Assembly: GCA_904502225.1 (NCBI GenBank)
Contig: CAJGDO010000002.1
Coordinates: 1 to 64,000, forward strand
Direction of reading: 5' to 3'
DNA length: 64,000 nt
From: an uncultured Clostridia bacterium
GTDB taxonomy: Bacteria > Bacillota > Clostridia > Christensenellales > Borkfalkiaceae
Made by a program: the position numbers and the translations under genes
Shown here: piece after piece, positions 33,431 through 41,599 of the stretch
Layout of the letters: every line of letters starts with the position of its first letter
Position numbering within the stretch: the first letter of the stretch is position 1
The notes under the pieces: model-generated
What the model was told of the DNA's origin: nothing
Databases searched by the model: none
What the model saw: only the letters and a program-made list of their open reading frames with translations

Positions 33431-33628
33431 ATGAGCGTTAAACTTAACCCAAATAAAGAAGTTGTTGAAACTATTAAAGAAGGCTTAAAAAGAACGGGTG
33501 GATATTGCCCTTGCAGGCTTAACCGCACCGAAGATTATAAGTGTATGTGCAAAGAGTTTAAAGAGCAAATCGCAGACCCACAGTTTGAAGGGTTTTGCCA
33601 CTGTATGCTTTATTATAAAGAAAAATAA
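33431..33628 (+). CDS. Ferredoxin-thioredoxin reductase catalytic subunit-like protein
   Basis: 65 aa, shorter than plant/cyanobacterial FTR beta (about 110 aa). The six FTR cysteines are all present: CPC (C26, C28), CMC (C38, C40) and CHC (C56, C58), binding a 4Fe-4S cluster next to the redox-active disulfide. It passes electrons from reduced ferredoxin to thioredoxin. The next gene, 12 nt downstream, is a thioredoxin, so the pair is a self-contained ferredoxin-dependent thioredoxin system; PFOR in this window is a source of reduced ferredoxin. Confidence 0.87.
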   Translation: MSVKLNPNKEVVETIKEGLKRTGGYCPCRLNRTEDYKCMCKEFKEQIADPQFEGFCHCMLYYKEK

Positions 33629-33640
33629 AGGAGAAAAATT

Positions 33641-33955
33641 ATGGAAGTTATATTAACAAAAGCAAATTTTGAACAAGAAGTATTAAAAAGCGAAATTCCT
33701 GTTGTTGTAGATTTTTGGGCAACTTGGTGTGGCCCTTGCAAAATGATTGCACCTATTTTAGAGCAAATTGCAACCGAATATGCAGGCAAAATCAAGGTTG
33801 CAAAAGCCAACGTTGATGAAGAAATGCAACTTGCACTTGACCATAAGGTTGAAGTTATCCCTACCCTATTTTATTATAAGGACGGCAAAATTATCAACAA
33901 ATCAGTTGGTGTTTTAGAAAAGAACGATATAGTTAAAAAAGCACTTGGATTTTAA
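33641..33955 (+). CDS. trxA: Thioredoxin
   Basis: 104 aa. The active site WATWCGPCK is at about residues 26-34, and the cis-Pro region reads VEVIPTLFYYKDG. Usual length and fold. AAGGAG precedes the ATG. Its probable reductant is the FTR-like protein encoded immediately upstream rather than an NADPH thioredoxin reductase, none of which is in the window. Confidence 0.95.
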   Translation: MEVILTKANFEQEVLKSEIPVVVDFWATWCGPCKMIAPILEQIATEYAGKIKVAKANVDEEMQLALDHKVEVIPTLFYYKDGKIINKSVGVLEKNDIVKKALGF

Positions 33956-33980
33956 GAAAATATAAAAACACTCACGAAGT

Positions 33981-34015
33981 AGTGCGTCAGTAATAGGGAT
34001 TATTACTGACGCACT
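33981..34015. repeat. Long perfect hairpin at the start of array 2
   Basis: AGTGCGTCAGTAATA and its exact reverse complement around a GGGAT loop (15 bp). It has no T-run, so it is not a standard terminator. Confidence 0.8.
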
Positions 34016-34016
34016 A

Positions 34017-34191
34017 GTTATATTTGCCTATCGGCAAGTTATATTGCTATCGCAGTGTTATTTTGCTACGCAAAGTTTTATTTTCCCTTTCGGGAAAGTT
34101 GTGGCAAATATAATATAACTTTGACTTAATGTCAAAATATAACTTTTAGATTTTCTAAAAATATAACTGTTTGCAACGCAAACAATATCAC
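34017..34191. repeat. Array of about seven short hairpins with complementary linkers (array 2)
   Basis: Hairpins: TTGCC-TATC-GGCAA (34024-34037), a weak TGC/GCA (34044-34055), TTTGC-TAC-GCAAA (34062-34074), TTTCCC-TTTC-GGGAAA (34082-34097), TTTGAC/GTCAAA (34120-34136), TTTTAG/CTAAAA (34144-34160), GTTTGC-AAC-GCAAAC (34169-34183). Linkers are GTTATATT (34017, 34038) on the left and AATATAAC (34136, 34160) then AATATCAC (34184) on the right. Same linker words and design as the array at 11797-12005, with different stem sequences. Confidence 0.8.
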
Positions 34192-34262
34192 TTTACTTAA
34201 AAATAACTTTATGATATAATTAACTTATGAGTGAAAACGCTTAAAGAGAAAAAATAATTTAA

Positions 34263-34292
34263 AAAACTCGACTATTATTAAAGCCGAGTTTT
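34263..34292. terminator. Terminator at the 3' end of ktrA
   Basis: AAAACTCG / CGAGTTTT stem followed by T-rich sequence; serves the minus-strand potassium operon and may block readthrough from the left. Confidence 0.65.
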
Positions 34293-34305
34293 AATTTTTT
34301 TTATA

Positions 34306-34974
34306 CTATTTCAATTTTTCGAGATAATCTGAAATGGCAAAGATTGCTTTTTTGCTTCCGCAAAGGTATAACACGTCGTTTTCCTTAAAAGCGTAAGTTG
34401 GGCGGATTGTGTCAACAACAGTGCCGTTGTTTTCAATGGCGATAATGTTTAAGCCAAAGTTTTCTCTTAAAGAAACGTCTAAAATAGTTTTGCCAACAAA
34501 ATCGTTTGGCACGTTAAAGGTTGCAACCTTGATTGATTCGCTTAACTCAATAAAGTCTAAACCTTGCCCCATTTCAAGCCTGTGTGCTAAACGGAGTGCC
34601 ATATCTTGTTCTGGATAAACAATTTCCGCACCGAGTTTAGATAAAATTTCGCCGTGTTCTGGGCTGGTTGCTTTGGCGATAATACGCTTAACGCCCAAGT
34701 TTTGCAACTTCATAACCGTTAAAATTGAAACGTCAATCGCACCGATACAAACCACAACCACGTCACAATTAGAAAAGCCCATATCTGAAAGAGTTTTTCT
34801 TTCCAAATCGTTTGTAATAAAAGCGTTTTCAGTAAGTTCACGCATTAAACTAACTTTTCTTTCATCTTTATCGGCAACTAAAATTTCCGAACCCATGCCC
34901 GAAAGTTTTTGTGCAAGAGCCATACCGAATCTGCCTAAACCGATAATTCCATAAGTCATTTTTTTGTTTTTCAT
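34306..34974 (-). CDS. ktrA: Potassium uptake regulatory subunit, KtrA/TrkA family
   Basis: 222 aa. RCK/TrkA-N Rossmann domain with GIIGLGRFGMALAQKL (GxGxxG) and the acidic end LVADKDE; TrkA-C domain at about 140-215. It binds nucleotide (and often c-di-AMP) and gates the KtrB channel. The start is 34974 (MKNKKMTYGIIGLGRFG) with AAGGA 8 nt upstream; the longer frame adds 28 unlikely residues. It follows ktrB by 23 nt. Confidence 0.9.
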   Translation of the reverse strand: MKNKKMTYGIIGLGRFGMALAQKLSGMGSEILVADKDERKVSLMRELTENAFITNDLERKTLSDMGFSNCDVVVVCIGAIDVSILTVMKLQNLGVKRIIAKATSPEHGEILSKLGAEIVYPEQDMALRLAHRLEMGQGLDFIELSESIKVATFNVPNDFVGKTILDVSLRENFGLNIIAIENNGTVVDTIRPTYAFKENDVLYLCGSKKAIFAISDYLEKLK

Positions 34975-34997
34975 AATCTTTTCCTTTTTAAGTCCTT

Positions 34998-36320
34998 TTA
35001 ACCTATTGATATATTCCCCTCTGGATAATAATAACCCTCGCCACGAGAGAACGACCAAAGCGATGCAATGGTAAGTGGCCCAAGCCTTCCTATAAACATT
35101 ATAATAACGTTCACAACTTTACTGCCCACCGAAAGCGACGGGGTTATGCCGGTTGAAAGCCCAACCGTGCCGAAAGCACTTGTCATTTCAAATAAAATTT
35201 GCGTTAGTGTAAACTGTGGTTCAAAAATAGCAACGACAAACGTTCCCACAATAATTACAAAAAGCGATAATAGTGCGATTACCGACGCTTTTTTATAAGC
35301 ATCTTTTGGCATTGAATATTTAAACGCCTTTTCCGATTTGTTTGTTGCCGATGATTTTATGCCTTGAAAAAGAGCGAACACGGTTGTGGTTTTGATACCG
35401 CCACCCGTTGACCCAGGGGAAGCACCAACAAACATTAAACATATAATTAAGAATAAGCCTGCAACAGTAAATTCGCTTAAATTAAAGGTTGAAAAGCCAG
35501 CCGTTCTTGCCGAAACCGAAGTGAAGAAAGCCCCAAGCCAAGATATATTGCCCTTTTCGGTAAGTTTTAATAAAAGCGTTCCGCCCGTTAGCAAAACCAC
35601 CGTCATTGACAAAACGACTTTTGTGTGCATCGAAAAGTTTTTCCAACGGAATTTGCTGTTAAGCAAGTCCTTTATTACCAAAAACCCTATACCGCCCAAA
35701 ATAATCAAAAGCGAAGTGGTTAAATTTAGCACAACGTTATCTTTATAAGGTGCAAGGTTAAGGTAAGCAAACTCACTGCCCAAACAACCCATTATATCAA
35801 ACCCAGCGTTGTTAAAGGACGCAATGCTGTGAAACAAACTCATTCCAACCGCCGTTGAAAAATGCATATCTTGAATAAAGACGGAAAAACTGATAACTGC
35901 CCCTATAAATTCAATTATAACGGTTGTTATAAAAATTTCCTTAATAAATGCGATAAGCCCCTTTCTCGTGCTTAAATTTGAGCCTTCTTTAATAATGTTC
36001 ACGCCCTTAAGGCTAACTTTTTTTCCAACGGCAAGAATTATTCCCGCACCGATTGTGGAAATGCCCAAGCCACCAATTTGAATTAAAATGGCGATAATCG
36101 TTTGACCGAAAGGCGTGAAAGTACTGCCCACGTCCTTAACGATAAGCCCTGTCACACAAACGGCACTTGTCGAGGTGTGCAGTGCATCAATATACGATAA
36201 AGTCTGCCCGTCTTTTATGCAAAATGGAAGCATAAGAAGTGCCGAGCCAAGCAAAATCGTGAACATAAAGCCCATTGCAATTATTCTTGCAGGCGATTGT
36301 TTTTTAAGTAAATTAAGCAT
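34998..36320 (-). CDS. ktrB: Potassium uptake channel subunit, KtrB/TrkH family
   Basis: 440 aa. The start MLNLLKKQSPARIIAMGFMF fits the family's usual N-terminus. Four M1-P-M2 repeats have filter Gly residues, for example TSTSAVCVTGLIVKD and SAFGTVGLSTGITPSL; the C-terminal FIGRLGPLTIASLWSF is also typical. Forms the membrane pore partnered by KtrA. An upstream in-frame ATG at 36383 is rejected: it lies beyond the promoter predicted at 36355-36383. Confidence 0.9.
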   Translation of the reverse strand: MLNLLKKQSPARIIAMGFMFTILLGSALLMLPFCIKDGQTLSYIDALHTSTSAVCVTGLIVKDVGSTFTPFGQTIIAILIQIGGLGISTIGAGIILAVGKKVSLKGVNIIKEGSNLSTRKGLIAFIKEIFITTVIIEFIGAVISFSVFIQDMHFSTAVGMSLFHSIASFNNAGFDIMGCLGSEFAYLNLAPYKDNVVLNLTTSLLIILGGIGFLVIKDLLNSKFRWKNFSMHTKVVLSMTVVLLTGGTLLLKLTEKGNISWLGAFFTSVSARTAGFSTFNLSEFTVAGLFLIICLMFVGASPGSTGGGIKTTTVFALFQGIKSSATNKSEKAFKYSMPKDAYKKASVIALLSLFVIIVGTFVVAIFEPQFTLTQILFEMTSAFGTVGLSTGITPSLSVGSKVVNVIIMFIGRLGPLTIASLWSFSRGEGYYYPEGNISIG

Positions 36321-36354
36321 AAAAATTTTATTTATCCTTTTTTTGACAACACCT

Positions 36355-36383
36355 ATTATACCACAAAAAAACAAAAAATTCAA
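36355..36383 (-). promoter_or_regulatory. Promoter of ktrB-ktrA
   Basis: Minus strand TTGAAT, 17-nt spacer, TATAAT; about 28-nt leader. Confidence 0.65.
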
Positions 36384-36390
36384 ACAATTT

Positions 36391-36419
36391 AAAAAAAACG
36401 ATATTTCTACCGTTTTTTT
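36391..36419 (-). terminator. recF terminator
   Basis: Stem ACGGTA-GAAA-TATCGT (one G-T pair) flanked by A and T runs, just after the recF stop. Confidence 0.65.
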
Positions 36420-36426
36420 ATAAAAA

Positions 36427-37521
36427 TTATCTTTTCTTAATTTTCCCGTTTTCTATGGTTAATTTATTAATTTCCGCACCCTTAAAAACCGTTCTATCTA
36501 TATGTGTTGCGGTGAAAATGGTTTGCATATGCGAAACGGCAGAGATTAACTTTTTTTGGCGTTTTTTGTCTAATTCACTTAACACGTCGTCCAAAATCAA
36601 AATAGGATATTCGTTAAAACGCTTATAAAAAATCTCGGTTTCAGCAAGTTTAAGTGCAAGGGCGACTGTTCGCTGTTGACCTTGTGAGCCAAACACCCTA
36701 ACGTCATCGCCGTTAAGCGTAAACTTAATATCGTCCCTATGTGGCCCGATATTGGTAAAGCCCAAACGCATATCCTTTTCAATAGATAGTTTTAAGTCCT
36801 CTTTCATAGCAAAAGCAATATCTTGTTCACTGCCGTAATAACCGCTTTCGGTCTTCATTTCAAGCACTTCCTTATTATCTGACAAAAGCGAGTGCTTTTG
36901 GCTAGCAATAGGCGAAATTTGGCTTAAAAAGTCGTTTCTTGCCTTAATAATTTTGCCCGCTTCCTTGGTGAACTGCTCGTCCCAAATAGGCAAGGTTTCT
37001 CTAATAAGGTATTTATCTGGGTCTTTTAAAAGGTTGTTCCTTTGTGCTAAAATTTTGTTATAGCGAGATAGGGCGTAAAAATAGTTTTTGCTCATTTGCG
37101 AAAGTGAAATGTTCATAAACCTTCGCCTATCTTCTGGGCTTTCTTGAACGAGTTTTAGTTCGGCTGGGTTAAAGAACACGCTGTTAATGTTGCCCAAAAG
37201 TTCGCCAATCCTTAAAACTTGAAGTTCGTTTATATAGATTGATTTTTTGTCTTGCTTGTTAAAGTTTATTCTAACCGACACGTCGCCATAAGTCGAACTT
37301 GCAACGCCCTTTATCTCGGCACTTTCTTGACCGTGGCGGACAAGCAGTTTATCTTTATTAGCACGTGGCGAATAACCTGTGCATAAGAAGAAAATTGCTT
37401 CGGCACAGTTGGTTTTGCCTTGGGCGTTTGCACCCGTTAAGATATTAATTCCGTCAGTAAATTCGAACTCCTGATATTCGTAATTTCGGAAGTTTTTTAA
37501 GGTCAATGTTTTAATATTCAT
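36427..37521 (-). CDS. recF: DNA replication and repair protein RecF
   Basis: 364 aa SMC-like ATPase: KNFRNYEYQEFEFTDGINIL then Walker A GANAQGKTN; signature FGSQGQQRTVALALKLAE; Walker B ILILDDVLSELD. It loads RecA at gaps with RecO and RecR. The start is 37521 (MNIKTLTLKNFRNY); the longer frame to 37611 adds a 30-residue segment that does not match the family. Divergent from dnaA rather than downstream of dnaN. Confidence 0.95.
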   Translation of the reverse strand: MNIKTLTLKNFRNYEYQEFEFTDGINILTGANAQGKTNCAEAIFFLCTGYSPRANKDKLLVRHGQESAEIKGVASSTYGDVSVRINFNKQDKKSIYINELQVLRIGELLGNINSVFFNPAELKLVQESPEDRRRFMNISLSQMSKNYFYALSRYNKILAQRNNLLKDPDKYLIRETLPIWDEQFTKEAGKIIKARNDFLSQISPIASQKHSLLSDNKEVLEMKTESGYYGSEQDIAFAMKEDLKLSIEKDMRLGFTNIGPHRDDIKFTLNGDDVRVFGSQGQQRTVALALKLAETEIFYKRFNEYPILILDDVLSELDKKRQKKLISAVSHMQTIFTATHIDRTVFKGAEINKLTIENGKIKKR

Positions 37522-37649
37522 AATTTTTAAAATAATTTTGAAAAAAACTGTCAGTAATACTTTATTTTCTTTTAAAAATATTATATAATGTTTTTTACTT
37601 AAATGCAACAAAAACGAAAGATTTTAAAGAATATATAAAAGGAAGAAAT

Positions 37650-38999
37650 ATGGATAAGGAAAATTACGAGATTTTATGGGAAAATGTGTTTTTGCCACAA
37701 ATTGAAAGGCTTGTCAGTTCAGTAGCGTTTGGAAGTTTTATTATGAACTTAAAGCCTGTTGACCTTAAAGGCAACGTTATCGTGCTTTGCACCGAAAGCA
37801 AGATTTTTGCCGACGGGGTGACAAATAACTTAATCGGGAACAAAATTAAAGAGGCTATCTTAAAGTGCGACACTTATATTAACGACTTTGAAGTGGTGGT
37901 TGCAAAGGATAGAGAGGAATATTTAAAGCAACTTGGCGAGGACGAAAGGGAAAATATCCAAAACCAAGGCTCGCCAATCAACGCTAAATTCACTTTTGAA
38001 TCGTTTGTTGTTGGACCATCAAACGAAATGATTTATGCTGCCGCAAAAGCCGTTGCTGAAAACCCAGGCGATTCTTATAACCCACTTTTCGTTTATGGTG
38101 GCACGGGTTTAGGTAAAACGCACATTTTAATGGCTATTGCTAACTACTTAAAAATTCACAACCCTACCCTTAACGTGTTGTACGCTACTTGCGAGCAGTT
38201 TACTAACCAATTTATCGAAGGGTTAAGTAAAGGCAAAGGAACAAACGCCAATGCCGAGTTTAGAAGAAGATATAGAAACGTGGACGTGTTGTTGATTGAC
38301 GACGTGCAGTTTTTGGCAACCAAGCAAGGTATTCAAACAGAGTTTTTCCACACCTTTAACGAACTTGTTATGCAAAATAAGCAAGTCGTTTTGGCGTCGG
38401 ATAGGCCACCAAAGGAAATTGAAGTTTTGGAAGAAAGACTCCGCACACGTTTTGAAGGCGGGCTTTTAGCAGACGTTCAACCACCTGATTTGGAAACAAG
38501 AATTGCTATTCTAAAAAGAAAGTCAGAAGAGAAAAAGTGTGTTGTAAACGTTAAGGTCTTAACCTATATCGCTGAAATGAACGACGGGGATATTAGAACG
38601 CTTATCGGCAAGTTGACAAAGGTTATTTTTGCATCTAAATTGCATGAAAAGCCTATCACTATCGAACTTGTGAACGAGGCGTTAAAAGAATCTGCTGGCG
38701 AAAGGCAAGAAGAACTCCGTGCCGAAGATATTATCAACAGTGTTTGCGAGTTTTATAAGGTTTCAAAGCAAGACATTATGTCAAAGAAAAAGACCAAAGA
38801 GATTGCACTTGCAAGACAAGTTAGTATGTATTTGGTAATCGATATGATGACCTTGCCACAAGTGACGGTTGGTAAGATTTTCAGCCGTGACCACGCAACC
38901 GTTAACTACACTCGTGATAAGATTAGCGAGCAAATGGAAACGGATAGGAAGTTATCAATCGAAATTAACGATATTAAGAAAAAATTGCTTAAAGAATAA
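37650..38999 (+). CDS. dnaA: Chromosomal replication initiator DnaA
   Basis: 449 aa. Domain I at the start, domain III AAA+ with Walker A YGGTGLGKTH, Walker B VLLIDDVQFLATKQG and the sensor region RPPKEIEVLEERLRTRFEGG. Domain IV has the DNA-binding signature ALARQVSMYLVIDMMTLPQ and SRDHATVNYTRDKI (consensus GRDHTTV, here SRDHATV). AAGGAAG precedes the ATG. No cluster of DnaA boxes is seen in the short recF-dnaA gap. Confidence 0.96.
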   Translation: MDKENYEILWENVFLPQIERLVSSVAFGSFIMNLKPVDLKGNVIVLCTESKIFADGVTNNLIGNKIKEAILKCDTYINDFEVVVAKDREEYLKQLGEDERENIQNQGSPINAKFTFESFVVGPSNEMIYAAAKAVAENPGDSYNPLFVYGGTGLGKTHILMAIANYLKIHNPTLNVLYATCEQFTNQFIEGLSKGKGTNANAEFRRRYRNVDVLLIDDVQFLATKQGIQTEFFHTFNELVMQNKQVVLASDRPPKEIEVLEERLRTRFEGGLLADVQPPDLETRIAILKRKSEEKKCVVNVKVLTYIAEMNDGDIRTLIGKLTKVIFASKLHEKPITIELVNEALKESAGERQEELRAEDIINSVCEFYKVSKQDIMSKKKTKEIALARQVSMYLVIDMMTLPQVTVGKIFSRDHATVNYTRDKISEQMETDRKLSIEINDIKKKLLKE

Positions 39000-39029
39000 T
39001 ATAAACATTATTATATAAAGTGTTTTAGT

Positions 39030-40898
39030 ATGGAAAATAGATTTATTGAAGGACAATTTGATGCAGTCGTTATCGGTGCAGGACACGCCGGTTGCGAAGC
39101 GGCATTAGCCCTTGCAAGAACGGGCTTTAAAACGGTTATGCTAACCTTAAACCTTGATAGCATAGCCTTTATGGCGTGCAATCCTTCAATAGGCGGAACG
39201 GCAAAGGGGCAAATCGTTAAGGAAATTGACGCACTCGGTGGCGAAATGGGTATTAACGCAGACAACGCACTTTTGCAAATCCGCATGCTCAACCGTGGTA
39301 AAGGTGCGGCTGTTCAATCGTTAAGGGGGCAAGCCGACAAAAACTATTACCACACAATAATGAAAAAGACGCTTGAAAACACCCCTAACCTTAAAATTTT
39401 GCAAGGCGAAGCAGTGGAAATTTTGACCGATGATGACGGCAAAAAGGTTGTTGGCGTGTTGACTTCTTTTGGCGGGGTTATAGAGTGTAAAAGCGTGGTC
39501 GTTGCAACGGGCGTTTACCTAAACGGAAGCGTTATCGCTGGCGAGTGGAGGCAAAATTCTGGGCCAAACGGCTTTCAAGCAGCAAACGGGGGATTGACTG
39601 AAAACCTTATTAAACTTGGCTTTACCATCAGAAGATTTAAGACGGGAACGCCTGCAAGGGTGGATAAAAGAACGATTGATTTTTCGGTTTTGGAAATTCA
39701 GGACGGCGAAAAGGATATTTACCCGTTCAGTTTTTTAACAAAGCAAGTGCCACAAAACCAAACGCCTTGCTATTTGACTTACACAAACGAAAAAACCCAC
39801 CAAATTATAAGGGACAATTTGCATAGAAGTCCGCTTTACGGTGGGCTTATAAAAGGCACAGGGCCAAGATATTGCCCGTCTATTGAAGATAAGGTCGTTC
39901 GTTTTAGCGATAAAGAACGCCACCAACTCTTTTTAGAGCCAGAAGGGGCTGACACCAACGAAATTTACGTTCAAGGCTTATCCACTTCACTTCCACACGA
40001 CGTTCAAAAGGCTATGTATAGAACGATTAAGGGTTTGGAAAATTGCGAGATTATGAGATATGCTTACGCTATCGAGTATGACTGCATTGATTCGCTTGAC
40101 CTATACCCTACCCTAGAATATAAAAAAATTGAAGGGCTTTACACGGCAGGGCAAATTAACGGCACAAGCGGTTATGAAGAGGCTGCTGCACAAGGGCTTA
40201 TCGCAGGGCTTAACGCTTCACTAAAAATGCGTGGCGAAAAACCGTTGATTTTATCCCGTGATGATGGATACATTGGCGTTTTAATTGATGACCTTGTGAC
40301 AAAAGGCACCAACGAACCATATAGAATGATGACAAGCCGTGCAGAATATCGAATTGTGTTAAGGCAAGATAACCCAGATTTTAGGCTTACCGAAAAAGGT
40401 AGAAATGCTGGGCTTGTTGACGATGATAGATACCAAAGGTTTTTGGAAAGGAAGCGTTTGTGGGAATTGGCAACCGACGAAATGAACGTTTTAGTTAAAC
40501 CAAAAGATGCTGAAAGTTTGCTTAAAAAGTATGGTTATGAAAAGGCAAACCAAGGCTTAACCAAGGGAGACCTTATAAGGCGTGGAATTCCACTATCCGA
40601 TATAATTAGTGAACTTGGTGGTTTTGACGGGATTGACAGTGCAATTCTTGCAACCGTTGAGATTGACGCAAAATATCAAGGGTATTTGCAAAAAGGTTTA
40701 GAGCAGATTGAAAAGGCAAAGAAACTTGAAGAAAAAGATTTGCCAGACGATATTGATTATCTTTCAATTAAGGGTTTAAGAATTGAAGCCCAACAAAAAC
40801 TAGATAAGATTAGGCCAAAGAACCTAGGGCAAGCGGGCAGAATTTCCGGCGTTTCCCCAGCAGACATTGCAGTTTTAATGGTTTATTTAAGAAAATAA
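39030..40898 (+). CDS. mnmG: tRNA uridine-5-carboxymethylaminomethyl modification enzyme MnmG
   Basis: 622 aa, standard length. FAD-binding VVIGAGHAGCEAALALAR (GxGxxGxE), then AFMACNPSIGGTAKGQIVKE and DALGGEMGINAD; C-terminal GAD/HGGM-type domain ending AQQKLDKIRPKNLGQAGRIS. With MnmE it modifies wobble U34 in several tRNAs. MnmE itself is not in the window. It follows dnaA by 30 nt, an uncommon neighbour pair. Confidence 0.96.
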   Translation: MENRFIEGQFDAVVIGAGHAGCEAALALARTGFKTVMLTLNLDSIAFMACNPSIGGTAKGQIVKEIDALGGEMGINADNALLQIRMLNRGKGAAVQSLRGQADKNYYHTIMKKTLENTPNLKILQGEAVEILTDDDGKKVVGVLTSFGGVIECKSVVVATGVYLNGSVIAGEWRQNSGPNGFQAANGGLTENLIKLGFTIRRFKTGTPARVDKRTIDFSVLEIQDGEKDIYPFSFLTKQVPQNQTPCYLTYTNEKTHQIIRDNLHRSPLYGGLIKGTGPRYCPSIEDKVVRFSDKERHQLFLEPEGADTNEIYVQGLSTSLPHDVQKAMYRTIKGLENCEIMRYAYAIEYDCIDSLDLYPTLEYKKIEGLYTAGQINGTSGYEEAAAQGLIAGLNASLKMRGEKPLILSRDDGYIGVLIDDLVTKGTNEPYRMMTSRAEYRIVLRQDNPDFRLTEKGRNAGLVDDDRYQRFLERKRLWELATDEMNVLVKPKDAESLLKKYGYEKANQGLTKGDLIRRGIPLSDIISELGGFDGIDSAILATVEIDAKYQGYLQKGLEQIEKAKKLEEKDLPDDIDYLSIKGLRIEAQQKLDKIRPKNLGQAGRISGVSPADIAVLMVYLRK

Positions 40899-40899
40899 A

Positions 40900-40926
40900 A
40901 AAAGCGTGAGATTTTCTCACGCTTTT
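40900..40926. terminator. Terminator after mnmG
   Basis: AAAAGCGTGAGA / TCTCACGCTTTT with a 3-nt loop, between convergent genes. Confidence 0.85.
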
Positions 40927-40940
40927 AATATAACCTGTGA

Positions 40941-41270
40941 CTAGATTATAGGCTCATATTTGCCAGATTCTAAAGTATGGGTGTGCTTGGTAATCCATTT
41001 TTGCATCTTAATTGTAAGCCAGAATGCATAAATACCAAGAGTGATGATAGTAAGGAAGAACCACTTAATATAATTACCAAAAAGTTGTCCACCTGTGCCG
41101 TCAAAACATAAACGGTTGCCATCAATTATAGTGTGCGAAGTAAACCATTTTTGTTTTAAGCACGTTGCCCAAGGTAAGCCAAGGCCAAGTGTTATAATTG
41201 TTAAAAAGCCTGTTAATAAATTAATGCCAATTAACCCCAACAAACCGCCGTCAAATTTAGATTCTCTCAT
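40941..41270 (-). CDS. DUF898 family small membrane protein
   Basis: 109 aa with two hydrophobic hairpins: LLGLIGINLLTGFLTIITLG..LGLPWATCLKQKW and YIKWFFLTIITLGIYAFWLT..IKMQKWITKHT. The repeated TIITLG-(L/I)-(G/Y) and W.T.HT pattern is that of DUF898/YjgN-like proteins. AAGGAGAG precedes the ATG. Its consensus promoter is covered by operator-like dyads, and a divergent XRE repressor gene lies 77 nt away. The function of the family is unknown. Confidence 0.8.
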   Translation of the reverse strand: MRESKFDGGLLGLIGINLLTGFLTIITLGLGLPWATCLKQKWFTSHTIIDGNRLCFDGTGGQLFGNYIKWFFLTIITLGIYAFWLTIKMQKWITKHTHTLESGKYEPII

Positions 41271-41292
41271 AATAACTCTCCTTTGAATAAAA

Positions 41293-41309
41293 TATACCGA
41301 AACGGGATA
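41293..41309. promoter_or_regulatory. Operator-like dyad 1 (DUF898/XRE switch)
   Basis: TATACCG-AAA-CGGGATA, an imperfect inverted repeat with half-site TATACCG, downstream of the DUF898 promoter start. Confidence 0.65.
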
Positions 41310-41314
41310 TTTTT

Positions 41315-41343
41315 ATTATACCGATTCGGTATAATAATGTCAA
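41315..41343 (-). promoter_or_regulatory. Consensus promoter of the DUF898 gene
   Basis: Minus strand TTGACA, 17-nt spacer, TATAAT: an exact consensus match, with the operator palindrome in the spacer. Confidence 0.8.
41316..41334. promoter_or_regulatory. Operator-like dyad 2 (DUF898/XRE switch)
   Basis: TTATACCGATTCGGTATAA, a perfect 19-nt palindrome lying between the -35 and -10 of the DUF898 promoter and overlapping a TATAAT facing the XRE gene. Confidence 0.75.
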
Positions 41344-41347
41344 GCGT

Positions 41348-41554
41348 ATGAAACTAAAATTTTTAAGGGAAAAGAGAAAAATATCTCAATTAAAACTTGC
41401 TGTTGACTTAAATATGAATCAAAACAGCATAAGTAGGTATGAAAACGGGCAAAGGCAAGCCGATTATGAAACGTTGATAGCGTTTGCTGATTATTTTGAC
41501 GTTTCCATTGATTATTTGTTAGAAAGAACAGATAATCCAAAAATGAACAAATAA
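41348..41554 (+). CDS. XRE-family (Cro/CI-type) repressor, 68 aa
   Basis: Pure helix-turn-helix protein: KFLREKRKISQLKLAVDLNM, NQNSISRYENGQRQADYETL, AFADYFDVSIDYLLERTD. The recognition helix is NQNSISRYENG. No effector domain. Its ATG is only 12 nt from a TATAAT that overlaps the operator, so it is likely autoregulated with a very short leader. It probably represses the divergent DUF898 gene. Confidence 0.88.
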   Translation: MKLKFLREKRKISQLKLAVDLNMNQNSISRYENGQRQADYETLIAFADYFDVSIDYLLERTDNPKMNK

Positions 41555-41563
41555 AAAATTGAA

Positions 41564-41594
41564 GAGCCTTGCAAGGTTTTGCCTTGCAAGGCTC
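41564..41594. terminator. Terminator of RNase P RNA (and of the XRE gene)
   Basis: GAGCCTTGCAAGG / CCTTGCAAGGCTC, a 13-bp stem with a 5-nt loop; T-rich on the minus side. Confidence 0.8.
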
Positions 41595-41599
41595 ACGTT

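Larger units (their letters stand above)
33956..34305. other. Noncoding region between convergent trxA and ktrA, filled by hairpins
   Basis: 350 bases without a gene: a 15-bp perfect hairpin, the second hairpin array, then an AT-rich stretch and a terminator. Confidence 0.8.

Noticed and set aside
37522..37649. recF-dnaA gap as the replication origin
   Set aside because: Only about 130 bases and no DnaA-box-like nonamer seen; the rsmG-dnaN gap or the parS region is more likely.
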